This document shows, piece after piece, positions 17,415 through 23,805 of a stretch of DNA of 64,000 bases. This stretch comes from Pseudomonas sp. PDM16 (GTDB lineage: Bacteria > Pseudomonadota > Gammaproteobacteria > Pseudomonadales > Pseudomonadaceae). Location of the stretch: positions 186,001 through 250,000 of the forward strand of contig NZ_JACVAM010000002.1 in assembly GCF_014851865.1 (NCBI RefSeq). Reading direction: 5' to 3'. The position numbers and the translations under genes are program-made. Below the pieces are notes generated by a model, which did not search any database, was not told the origin of the DNA, and saw only the letters and a program-made list of their open reading frames with translations. Position 1 is the first letter of the stretch, and the number at the start of each line of letters is the position of its first letter.

Positions 17415-17678
17415 TCAGCGCGCTGGTTCTTCGGCGACGGGGATGCTGGCCAACAGTGCGGCGGCCTGGTGGTCTTGCCAGCGCTCGGCGCAGTCTTCAA
17501 GGCGGCTGCGCGGGGCGCTTCCGCCACTCTGTGCTGCCAGCCGTGCGTAGAGGCATGGCAGGCGCTGGCTGCTCACCAGATATGCGCTGCGCTGTGCTCC
17601 CTCTGGCTCCGGTACGCCGAGTACCAGGCCCCCGCCGGCCAGCGCTGGCAGCAGCCCGGCCGCCAGCAGCAGTTTCAT
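17415..17678 (-). CDS. Small exported hypothetical protein in ABC operon
   Basis: An 87-residue protein with a signal-like N-terminus (MKLLLAAGLLPALAGGG), two cysteines (Cys42 in RLPCLYARL, Cys63 in LEDCAERW) and a helical remainder. Its ATG overlaps the binding-protein stop by four bases, strong evidence it is expressed. Probably a small periplasmic accessory subunit; not recognised. Confidence 0.7.
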   Translation of the reverse strand: MKLLLAAGLLPALAGGGLVLGVPEPEGAQRSAYLVSSQRLPCLYARLAAQSGGSAPRSRLEDCAERWQDHQAAALLASIPVAEEPAR

Positions 17679-18871
17679 GAGGCGGCTCCGGCCAGGTCGC
17701 AGCTGCTCTCGGCACGATCATCGCCGAGGGTGTCGAGCTCGCTGTCGGGATGCAGGAAGCCGTCCTGCGGTGAGGTCGTGACCAGGGCGCGTGGCTGTAC
17801 CACGGGAATCGGCTGGCGCAGCTGGCCGTCCCATGAGCGGTAGCTGAGCTTGCGGCCCTTGAAACCGTCGATCGGCAGTTGCTCGTCGAGCAACAGGCTG
17901 CGTATCGCCAGCGGTGCCGCATCGCGGCTGCGGGTGACGGCGGTGGCAATGCTGCGCACGGCGATCCAGGCGGCGAAGTCGCGGTCGTTCATCCAGCGCC
18001 CGGCGTGCTCCTCGAAGCGCTTCTGCAGCTGCGCCGCTCCGTAGGTTTCCACGCTCTTGTGCCAGCCGGTGGGCGTCAGTCCCTGAGTGCCGGCCACTGG
18101 CCGTGGGTACCAGGTCTGGTAGGGTACGTACTCGCCGAAGTCACCGCGCTCGTCGGCGACCAGCACGACGTCGTACTCCGTGGTCTGGGTGAAGAGCGGC
18201 ATGTCGGCCTGGGCGCTGCGACGCTGGTCGTTGTCGAAGCTCCACGGCTTCTCGGCGACGATACGCAGACCGAAGCGCTTGGCCGAGCGCCGCAGGGCAT
18301 CGGCGTAGCGCTGGTCATCCGGAGTCTGGCCGACGATCAGCAGCAGGCGCTGCCATTGTCGAGTGGCGAGGAACTGCATCAGCGCGTCGGTGAGCATGGC
18401 GCGGCTGGGCAGGCTGTGCAGCAGGTTGGCCTGGCACACACTGCGGCGCAGGTCGTCGTCCGGGCTGCCGGCATTCAGCAGCAGGCTGTCGGGCATGGAC
18501 TTGGCTAGCGCTGTGAGCTGCGCGGCCGGGGCGTTGACCACGAACAGGCGCACGCCCTCGGCATGCAATGCAGCGGCACGCTCCAGCAAGTGCTCGGGGT
18601 TCTCCGCCTGCACCGTGTCCAGGTGGTAGCGTTGCTTGAGGAAGCGGCCGGTACTGTTGCTGTCTTCGATGGCCAGTTCGGCCCCGCGCAGGCCTGCGTC
18701 GAGCGGCTCGGGGATGACATTGGAGAGCACCGGCCCGGAGTCGGGCTGCCAGGCCAGGTAGGCGATGCGGACCTGCAACTCGCCGCCCGCCGCGTAGGCC
18801 TGGCAGGCAACGAAGGCGGCACTGGCAATGGCCAGCAGATAGATCAGGGCATGCATGGCGAGCTGGCGCAT
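17675..18871 (-). CDS. ABC substrate-binding protein, PQQ-alcohol system
   Basis: A 398-residue periplasmic binding protein with a signal peptide (1-27, …AYA) and a Leu/Ile/Val-type binding fold ('LFVVNAPAAQLTALAK', 'LLLNAGSPDDDLR', 'LLLIVGQTPDDQRYADALR'). Matches the family of binding proteins restricted to PQQ alcohol dehydrogenase systems. GAGGAG precedes the ATG at 18871. First gene of the operon; a TACCAAGG motif lies 81 bases upstream, shared with the divergent cupredoxin gene. Confidence 0.87.
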   Translation of the reverse strand: MRQLAMHALIYLLAIASAAFVACQAYAAGGELQVRIAYLAWQPDSGPVLSNVIPEPLDAGLRGAELAIEDSNSTGRFLKQRYHLDTVQAENPEHLLERAAALHAEGVRLFVVNAPAAQLTALAKSMPDSLLLNAGSPDDDLRRSVCQANLLHSLPSRAMLTDALMQFLATRQWQRLLLIVGQTPDDQRYADALRRSAKRFGLRIVAEKPWSFDNDQRRSAQADMPLFTQTTEYDVVLVADERGDFGEYVPYQTWYPRPVAGTQGLTPTGWHKSVETYGAAQLQKRFEEHAGRWMNDRDFAAWIAVRSIATAVTRSRDAAPLAIRSLLLDEQLPIDGFKGRKLSYRSWDGQLRQPIPVVQPRALVTTSPQDGFLHPDSELDTLGDDRAESSCDLAGAAS

Positions 18872-18951
18872 GGGCGGCTCCTCTAATTCTTGTCGCCAGC
18901 ATAGGAACAGCCCGGACCGCGCGAAATATGCAGAAAGTAGTGCTGAGCCAG

Positions 18952-18965
18952 TACCAAGGTAGGAG
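18952..18965. promoter_or_regulatory. TACCAAGG-type motif in divergent promoter
   Basis: TACCAAGGTAGGAG, with dyad TAC-CAAG-GTA, in the 154-base region between the binding-protein gene (minus) and the cupredoxin-like gene (plus). It is 81 and 60 bases from the two start codons and could control both. Confidence 0.5.
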
Positions 18966-19025
18966 AACCTCGGGGCGCCGCAGTCCCTAGCATGGAGTCC
19001 ACAACAATAATTCGAGGACTCCGCC

Positions 19026-19463
19026 ATGCATGTCACCAAACACCTGCTGTTTCTGGTTCTGCTGCTGGTCAGCCTGGCTGGCCTGGACAAGGTCATGGCC
19101 GCCGGTGACCTGACTCGCAAGACTCAGGCGCTGCCCGACCTGGTCATGGGCTCGGACGACAGCGACTACTTCATGTCGCAGCACGAGTACCGTCTGGAGA
19201 CCGGCAAGGCCTACCAGCTCAAGGTGATCTCCAACGGTCAGAAGGAATACGCCTTCCAGGCTCCGCAGTTCGCCACGTCGATCTTCCTGCGCAAGGTCGA
19301 GGCCGGCGGAGTGGAGATCAAGGCGGTGACCCTGAACGAGCTGGAATTCGAGGATGCCGGCGAGGCCGAGCTGTTCTTCGTACCGATCAAGCCGGGACGT
19401 TTCCCGTTCTATGCCAAGGGCCTGGAAGGCAAGGGCATGCAGGGTCACTTCGTGGTCGAGTGA
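19026..19463 (+). CDS. Cupredoxin-like periplasmic protein lacking copper ligands
   Basis: A 145-residue exported protein (signal peptide 1-25, …VMA-A). The rest has the cupredoxin fold pattern 'YQLKVISNGQKEYAFQAPQF' and 'AELFFVPIKPGRFPFY'. In copper cupredoxins the last loop has Cys…His…Gly-Met; here it reads Y-A-K-G-L-E-G-K-G-M (129-138), so Cys and His are gone while Met138 stays. It overlaps the sensor kinase that follows (TGATG), hence may sense or deliver something to it in the periplasm. Confidence 0.8.
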   Translation: MHVTKHLLFLVLLLVSLAGLDKVMAAGDLTRKTQALPDLVMGSDDSDYFMSQHEYRLETGKAYQLKVISNGQKEYAFQAPQFATSIFLRKVEAGGVEIKAVTLNELEFEDAGEAELFFVPIKPGRFPFYAKGLEGKGMQGHFVVE

Positions 19464-20716
19464 TGAGCGCGCTCGGTCGTATCAACCTGCTGGTCAGCCT
19501 GTTCTTCGCCGTCGTCACGCTGATCTGCATGGCCATCCTGTTGCGCCAGGCCGGCGACGATGTTCATCGTGAGCTGGCCGCCGCTCAGGGAGTGGTCGAC
19601 TATCTGGCCGACAGCGTACGCCGCTCTCCGGACAGCCTGCCGCCACACCTGGGGCAGAGCCTGCGCCATGTGCGTGCGGAGTGGCTGGCGGCCGGGCAGG
19701 CGGTGCCGCCGGAGGCCGGGCCCGATGATTGGCTGGGGCGCTGGCTCTACCCTGAGGTGGCGCCGGCCCGGCTTATCGCCCTCGACGACGGCAGGCGCTT
19801 GCGCCTGGCGGTCGACCCCGGTGACGAGATCGACGAGGTCTGGGATTCGCTGCGTCAATTGCTCGGCCTGCTCGGTCTATCGCTGCTGCTATGTCTGCTG
19901 GCGATCCGCTGGGCGGTGCGCCACGCACTCGGCGTGCTGGAGGAGCTGCTTACCGGCCTCCAGCAGATTTCCCAGGGACAGCTGGACACCAGGCTGACCA
20001 GCCATCGCCTGCCGGAGGCACAGCGCCTGGCCGGTCACTTCAACCGGATGGCCAGCGCCCTGCAGCATGCCGAGGCGGAGAACCAGCGCCTCAACCAGGC
20101 CCTGCTGCGCCTGCAGGAGCACGAACGCAACCGCCTGGCGCAGACCCTGCACGACGACCTGGGCCAGTACCTGGCCGGCATTCGCGCCCAGGCGTGCCTG
20201 TTCGGCCTGCTCGCAGAGAATCCGCAGGGTGTGCGCGACGCCGCGCAGAGGCTGGAAGCGCATTGCGTACAACTGCAGGAAGGCTTCCATGCTCTGGTTC
20301 GCGACCTCTATCCGGTAATGCTCGAACACCTGCCGCTGCGGCAGGCGGTGTGCCAGCTCGCCGAGCAGTGGCAGGGCGCCCAGGGCATCGATTGCCAAGT
20401 GCACCTGATCGGCGAGGTGCCGGAGCCGAGTCAGGAGGCCAAGCTGCATCTCTACCGCTTGCTGCAGGAGGCCCTGACCAACGTTGCTCGCCATTCTGGT
20501 GCGAACCGGGTGCGCATGCGCCTGCAACAGCGTGGCGGCCAGTTGCGGCTGTTGTTGCGCGACAACGGTCATGGTCGCCCGGCCGCTCGCCGGGGCATCG
20601 GCCTGCGATCCATGTGCGAGCGTGCCCGTTGCCTGGGTGGAGAGCTGCATTACCGGGGCCGCCCGGGACGTGGCTGGACGCTATATCTGAACATTCCCTT
20701 GGAGGAACGGACATGA
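19463..20716 (+). CDS. Membrane sensor histidine kinase, EraS/PedS2-like
   Basis: A 417-residue NarX-type kinase: membrane segments at about 8-28 and 133-150 enclosing a 100-residue periplasmic domain, HAMP (150-205), HisKA_3 box 'HERNRLAQTLHDDLGQYL' with His230, and a HATPase domain ending in 'RRGIGLRSMCERARCLGG'. ATG 19463 overlaps the cupredoxin stop. Pairs with the regulator behind it (four-base overlap). Position and neighbours fit EraS of P. aeruginosa and PedS2 of P. putida; PedS2/PedR2 is reported to mediate the lanthanide switch between pedE and pedH. The periplasmic domain ends in an acidic run (DPGDEIDEVWD, 118-128) that could bind a metal; this is inference. Confidence 0.82.
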   Translation: MSALGRINLLVSLFFAVVTLICMAILLRQAGDDVHRELAAAQGVVDYLADSVRRSPDSLPPHLGQSLRHVRAEWLAAGQAVPPEAGPDDWLGRWLYPEVAPARLIALDDGRRLRLAVDPGDEIDEVWDSLRQLLGLLGLSLLLCLLAIRWAVRHALGVLEELLTGLQQISQGQLDTRLTSHRLPEAQRLAGHFNRMASALQHAEAENQRLNQALLRLQEHERNRLAQTLHDDLGQYLAGIRAQACLFGLLAENPQGVRDAAQRLEAHCVQLQEGFHALVRDLYPVMLEHLPLRQAVCQLAEQWQGAQGIDCQVHLIGEVPEPSQEAKLHLYRLLQEALTNVARHSGANRVRMRLQQRGGQLRLLLRDNGHGRPAARRGIGLRSMCERARCLGGELHYRGRPGRGWTLYLNIPLEERT

Positions 20717-21366
20717 AGATCCTGCTGGTGGACGATCACGCGGTGGTGCGCCAGGGCTATGCCAGCCTGCTTGGCGCGCTGCTGCCGGATGTGCAGATCA
20801 GCGAAGCGGCCAGTGGCGAGGAGGCACTGGCCCAGGTGCAGGTGCAGATTCCCAACCTGGTGGTGCTGGATATCGGCTTGCCGGGCATCAGCGGCCTGGA
20901 AACCTGTCGGCGCTTGCGCCAGCGGCTGCCGCAGCTGCCGGTGCTGTTCTTCAGCATGCACGAGGAGCTACCGCTGGTGCGCCAGGCGCTGGATGCAGGC
21001 GCGGCCGGTTACCTGAGCAAGCGCTGTGCGCCGGATGTGCTGGTCGAGGCTGTACGCCGGGTGCTTTCCGGCTACCCCTACATCGAGCAGTTGCTGGCCA
21101 CCCAGCTCGCCTGCCAGAAGACTCCGGAGCCAGAAGGCGACCCGCGCCTTGCCGGCATGACGCCGCGCGAGATGGAGATATTCATCATGCTCGCCCGTGG
21201 CCTGCCCACGAGGCAGATCGCCGAGCGTCTGTGCATCAGCGGCAAGACCGTGTCGAACCACATGACCCTGCTGAAGAACAAGCTGGGTGTCGACTCGCTG
21301 GCCGAGCTGGTGCACCTGGCCATCGACACCGGTGTACTGCGTGTCGGCGAGCGCCAGTCGGCCTGA
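20713..21366 (+). CDS. LuxR-family response regulator, EraR/PedR2-like
   Basis: A 217-residue response regulator with receiver Asp53 ('LVVLDIGLPGISG') and LuxR helix-turn-helix at about 148-205 ('GMTPREMEIFIMLARGLPTRQIAERL'). ATG 20713 overlaps the kinase stop (ATGA), so the pair is co-translated with the cupredoxin-like gene as a three-gene unit. Expected to control the dehydrogenase genes to the right, by analogy with EraR/PedR2. Confidence 0.87.
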   Translation: MKILLVDDHAVVRQGYASLLGALLPDVQISEAASGEEALAQVQVQIPNLVVLDIGLPGISGLETCRRLRQRLPQLPVLFFSMHEELPLVRQALDAGAAGYLSKRCAPDVLVEAVRRVLSGYPYIEQLLATQLACQKTPEPEGDPRLAGMTPREMEIFIMLARGLPTRQIAERLCISGKTVSNHMTLLKNKLGVDSLAELVHLAIDTGVLRVGERQSA

Positions 21367-21376
21367 ATAGTGTTGT

Positions 21377-22075
21377 TCAGGGTGTGCGGTGCAGGGTGTT
21401 GAGGTGGTAGAAGGTGGCGCGCCCGCCTTCCGCTTTGCCGCCAGCGTTGTCCTGCACATAGGCGCCGGCCTTGAAGTAGAGCTGCTCTCGGCTCCAGCCA
21501 GAGGCGATCTGGCGATAGTAGGAGCCGTCATCGTCGTCGCTGTAAACGGTGATGCCCAGGCGGCCGCTGGCAGTCAGGCGCAGTCGATAGGCAAAACGCT
21601 CGTCGAGGGTCACGTCGGAGACCAGCGCGATGTTCTGCACATGGCTGTCGTCCGGGTGCTTGCGTACCAGTGCCTCTATGCGCCCGCTGTTGCGTTCCGG
21701 CCGGAAGTGGTACTGCAGCTTGATCAGTGGCGTACCGACATCGCCAGGTCGATTGACCGCATGGATCTGGCCGATCACCAGCTTGTTCTTGCTCGGCACC
21801 TGGTTGACCGAGAGTACGGCGCTCAGGATGTTGTCCGCGTCGTGGTGGTACCAATTGCGCAATTGGCCGTTCGGCCAGGTCTCGCGCAGTTCGCTGCGGG
21901 GATAGCTGGAGTTGAGAGTGCGCGATCCGCTCACCGGCACCCAGAAGCGCACGCTGCTGTCGCGCTGCGGGCGAAAGTACTGGCTGCTGTAGCCACGGTT
22001 GAGGCGCTCGGTGGTGATCAGCGTGGTGGATTCGGTCGCCGGAATCGTCAGGTTCCAGGTGGAGAGATCTAGCAT
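21377..22075 (-). CDS. Alginate lyase, polysaccharide lyase family 7
   Basis: A 232-residue single-domain PL7 lyase. All three signature blocks are present: R60-SELRE, Q103-IHA and Y200-FKAGAYVQ. The QIH form (rather than QVH) is usually linked to guluronate-containing substrates. There is no signal peptide: the start MLDLSTWNLTIP follows AAGGA at good spacing, so the enzyme appears cytoplasmic or uses another release route. It sits among alcohol-oxidation genes without obvious functional link. Confidence 0.85.
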   Translation of the reverse strand: MLDLSTWNLTIPATESTTLITTERLNRGYSSQYFRPQRDSSVRFWVPVSGSRTLNSSYPRSELRETWPNGQLRNWYHHDADNILSAVLSVNQVPSKNKLVIGQIHAVNRPGDVGTPLIKLQYHFRPERNSGRIEALVRKHPDDSHVQNIALVSDVTLDERFAYRLRLTASGRLGITVYSDDDDGSYYRQIASGWSREQLYFKAGAYVQDNAGGKAEGGRATFYHLNTLHRTP

Positions 22076-22089
22076 GGGAGCGTCCTTGG

Positions 22090-22147
22090 CAAGCGCAACG
22101 GTGGGGATTCCGACCCCTTCGAGCCGGGAAGTTCAGCGTTGCGCTTG
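22090..22147 (-). terminator. Long stem-loop between HHH gene and alginate lyase
   Basis: Inverted repeat CAAGCGCAACG (22090-22100) / CGTTGCGCTTG (22137-22147); the loop carries a nested GGGG…CCCC pair. Lies 16 bases after the stop of the HHH gene and 14 bases before the lyase start. No T tract; may terminate or separate the two genes. Confidence 0.45.
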
Positions 22148-22163
22148 GTTCTGGACGAGCGGC

Positions 22164-22406
22164 CTATCCTGCTTGCTGGTTGCGAGCGAGGTCGATGGCC
22201 GCCTGGATGGCTGCCCTGGCTTGCGGACTGTTCTTCCAGCAGCTTGATCCGAGCAGCCCCGCAGCCTGCTCGACGATGTCCAGGGCTGTCGCCTCGCTCA
22301 GTTGCTGCAGCGAGCCGAAACCGAGCTGTTCGAGGCGTTGTATTACCGTGGGACCGACCCCCTTTAGCTGTAGCAGGGCCTGGCGTTGCTCTTCGGGAAA
22401 CGGCAT
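22164..22406 (-). CDS. Small helix-hairpin-helix protein
   Basis: An 80-residue protein with a helix-hairpin-helix motif 'LLQLKGVGPTVIQRLEQLG' typical of non-specific DNA-binding modules, followed by helices with 'SEATALDIVEQAAGLLG'. Start at 22406 gives a compact domain; upstream frame continues but without a better start. Similar stand-alone HHH proteins occur in pseudomonads; role unknown. Confidence 0.65.
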   Translation of the reverse strand: MPFPEEQRQALLQLKGVGPTVIQRLEQLGFGSLQQLSEATALDIVEQAAGLLGSSCWKNSPQARAAIQAAIDLARNQQAG

Positions 22407-22419
22407 ATGCGATGACCAG

Positions 22420-22887
22420 TCAGGGATGTTGGCATTTGGCTTCGAGGGTCCGTTGCAGGTCGTCGACACTACGGCCCTCCATGATTTCCTTGTGGGCCTG
22501 GTGACCCAGCAATACCAGACCGATGGCCAGGCAGGGTGCGATGAGAAGGAGGTATCCGCGTATACGGGCCATCGGGCCTCGCCGAGCAATGGTGGGGCGC
22601 AGGCGCGCCGAGTCGAGCGGTGGGAAGTAGCCGTCACGCAGGATCTTCAGTGCCGAGGGAATATGGGCCAGCGCAATGATCAGTATCAGGCCAGGCATGC
22701 CACGGGTCGCGGCCAGTAGCGCCCAGTAGGCCTGCGGTATGCCCAGTAGCTCCGGCGCACAGACTTCGCCAGAGCCGAACTGCAGCCACAGCACCAGCAG
22801 CACAAAGGGTATAAACAGCAGCACATAGGGGAGTGCGCGCAGCAGCGCGCGACCTGGCTGGGCAGCGATCAATACGGTATCGCTCAT
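22420..22887 (-). CDS. Hypothetical inner-membrane protein
   Basis: A 155-residue protein with about three membrane segments (roughly 20-42, 57-78, 108-128) and a soluble C-terminal tail. AGGAAGGA precedes the ATG at 22887. No known motif. It follows the pentapeptide gene on the same strand after a strong inverted repeat and is 13 bases before the HHH gene, likely co-transcribed with it. Confidence 0.65.
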   Translation of the reverse strand: MSDTVLIAAQPGRALLRALPYVLLFIPFVLLVLWLQFGSGEVCAPELLGIPQAYWALLAATRGMPGLILIIALAHIPSALKILRDGYFPPLDSARLRPTIARRGPMARIRGYLLLIAPCLAIGLVLLGHQAHKEIMEGRSVDDLQRTLEAKCQHP

Positions 22888-22992
22888 GCGGTCCTTCCTA
22901 GACGGTTTCAGAGCGCGCCAGTCTAGCGTCTCCAGCCAGGCCGTGATGTGAGGAAGGACGCGTGCCGGGTTTGCCATCTCTTGGCATCGCGC

Positions 22993-23047
22993 CAGGCTCT
23001 GTACGAAAACGGCGCTGAGGTGCCGGGCAGGTTTCGTACAGAGCCTG
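22993..23047. repeat. 55-base element with 16-base perfect inverted ends
   Basis: CAGGCTCTGTACGAAA at 22993-23008 is repeated in reverse complement at 23032-23047 around a 23-base centre. It lies between the pentapeptide gene stop and the next start on the minus strand. Could be a terminator, or a tiny transposon-derived element because the ends look like insertion-sequence termini. Confidence 0.6.
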
Positions 23048-23055
23048 TCGGAGTA

Positions 23056-23700
23056 TCACCACCCTTTCGGGCAGTTGGTGCAGCCCTCCATGTAGGCGTC
23101 CTGGAAGTTACCGAAACGTGTGCGGGTGCCGGTGAGGTCGGCGTTTTCGAGGTTCGACCCACTCAGCTTCACTTCCTGCAGGTTGGCATCGCTGAGGTTG
23201 GCACCCTTGAGGTCGGCCTTGCTCAGCCAGGTCATCTCCAGATCGGCGGCGACCAGTCTGGCGTCGTGCATCTTGGCGCCGGACAGGCGAGCGAACTCCA
23301 GGTTCGCGGCGGACAGGTCGGCACCCTGGAACTGCGCAGCCTGGGCGAACAGGCCCCAGCCCTGCACGGCGACCAGCTTGGCCTGACTGAAATCGGCCAG
23401 GCGCAGGTTGCTCTGCTGCAGGCTCGCGCGGGTCAGGTTGGCTTGTTTGAGGTTGGCCTTTTCCAGGTTGGCTAGGTCCAGCGTGGTGTGGCGCAGGTCC
23501 GCGCCGGATAGGTCGGCACCGGACAGGTCCATGCGACGCATGTCCTGGTTGCGCAGGTTGGCACCCTTTAGATTGGCGCCTGGACAGTGGCTGCCGGGTT
23601 CGATGCGGCAGCCGTCGATCACCAGAGGCTCGTCATCGGCAAGGGCGTAGCTGCCGGCCAGCAGTAGGGCGGCCGGAAGAATCAGGTGCAGGTACTTCAT
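23056..23700 (-). CDS. Exported pentapeptide-repeat protein
   Basis: A 214-residue periplasmic protein: signal peptide 1-21 (…ALA-D), then about 30 A(D/N)LXX pentapeptide repeats (LKGANLRNQDM, LSGADLSGADL, LEKANLKQANL …) forming a right-handed quadrilateral beta-helix, interrupted by 'VAVQGWGLFAQ' near the middle. Four cysteines at the ends (CRIEPGSHC, CTNC) probably cap the helix. Sits downstream of pedE in the same direction, as the pentapeptide gene PP_2673 does in P. putida. Confidence 0.85.
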   Translation of the reverse strand: MKYLHLILPAALLLAGSYALADDEPLVIDGCRIEPGSHCPGANLKGANLRNQDMRRMDLSGADLSGADLRHTTLDLANLEKANLKQANLTRASLQQSNLRLADFSQAKLVAVQGWGLFAQAAQFQGADLSAANLEFARLSGAKMHDARLVAADLEMTWLSKADLKGANLSDANLQEVKLSGSNLENADLTGTRTRFGNFQDAYMEGCTNCPKGW

Positions 23701-23760
23701 GGTGTGCTCCTGTGGTGGTGCGGCACCGCTTGGCGGTGCGCACCGGTCGGGAAGATGGCC

Positions 23761-23794
23761 GCAGCCCACGGTGCACTCGGCGACCGTGGGCTGC
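23761..23794 (-). terminator. 12-base stem-loop after pedE
   Basis: GCAGCCCACGGT / ACCGTGGGCTGC with a ten-base loop, 12 bases beyond the pedE stop and before the pentapeptide gene. Lacks a T run; likely a partial terminator or 3'-end stabiliser that sets the expression ratio of the two genes. Confidence 0.55.
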
Positions 23795-23805
23795 AGTCAG
23801 TCGGC

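Noticed and set aside
19891-21366. A 491-codon plus-strand frame crossing the kinase and regulator in another frame, ending with the regulator
   Set aside because: Only its last 217 codons are the real response regulator; the first part is Pro/Arg-rich and out of frame with the kinase.
23056-23700. Repeat signal suggesting a tandem DNA repeat or CRISPR
   Set aside because: The periodic GGC/CAG-rich pattern comes from coding pentapeptide repeats of 15 bases; no constant repeat with unique spacers.
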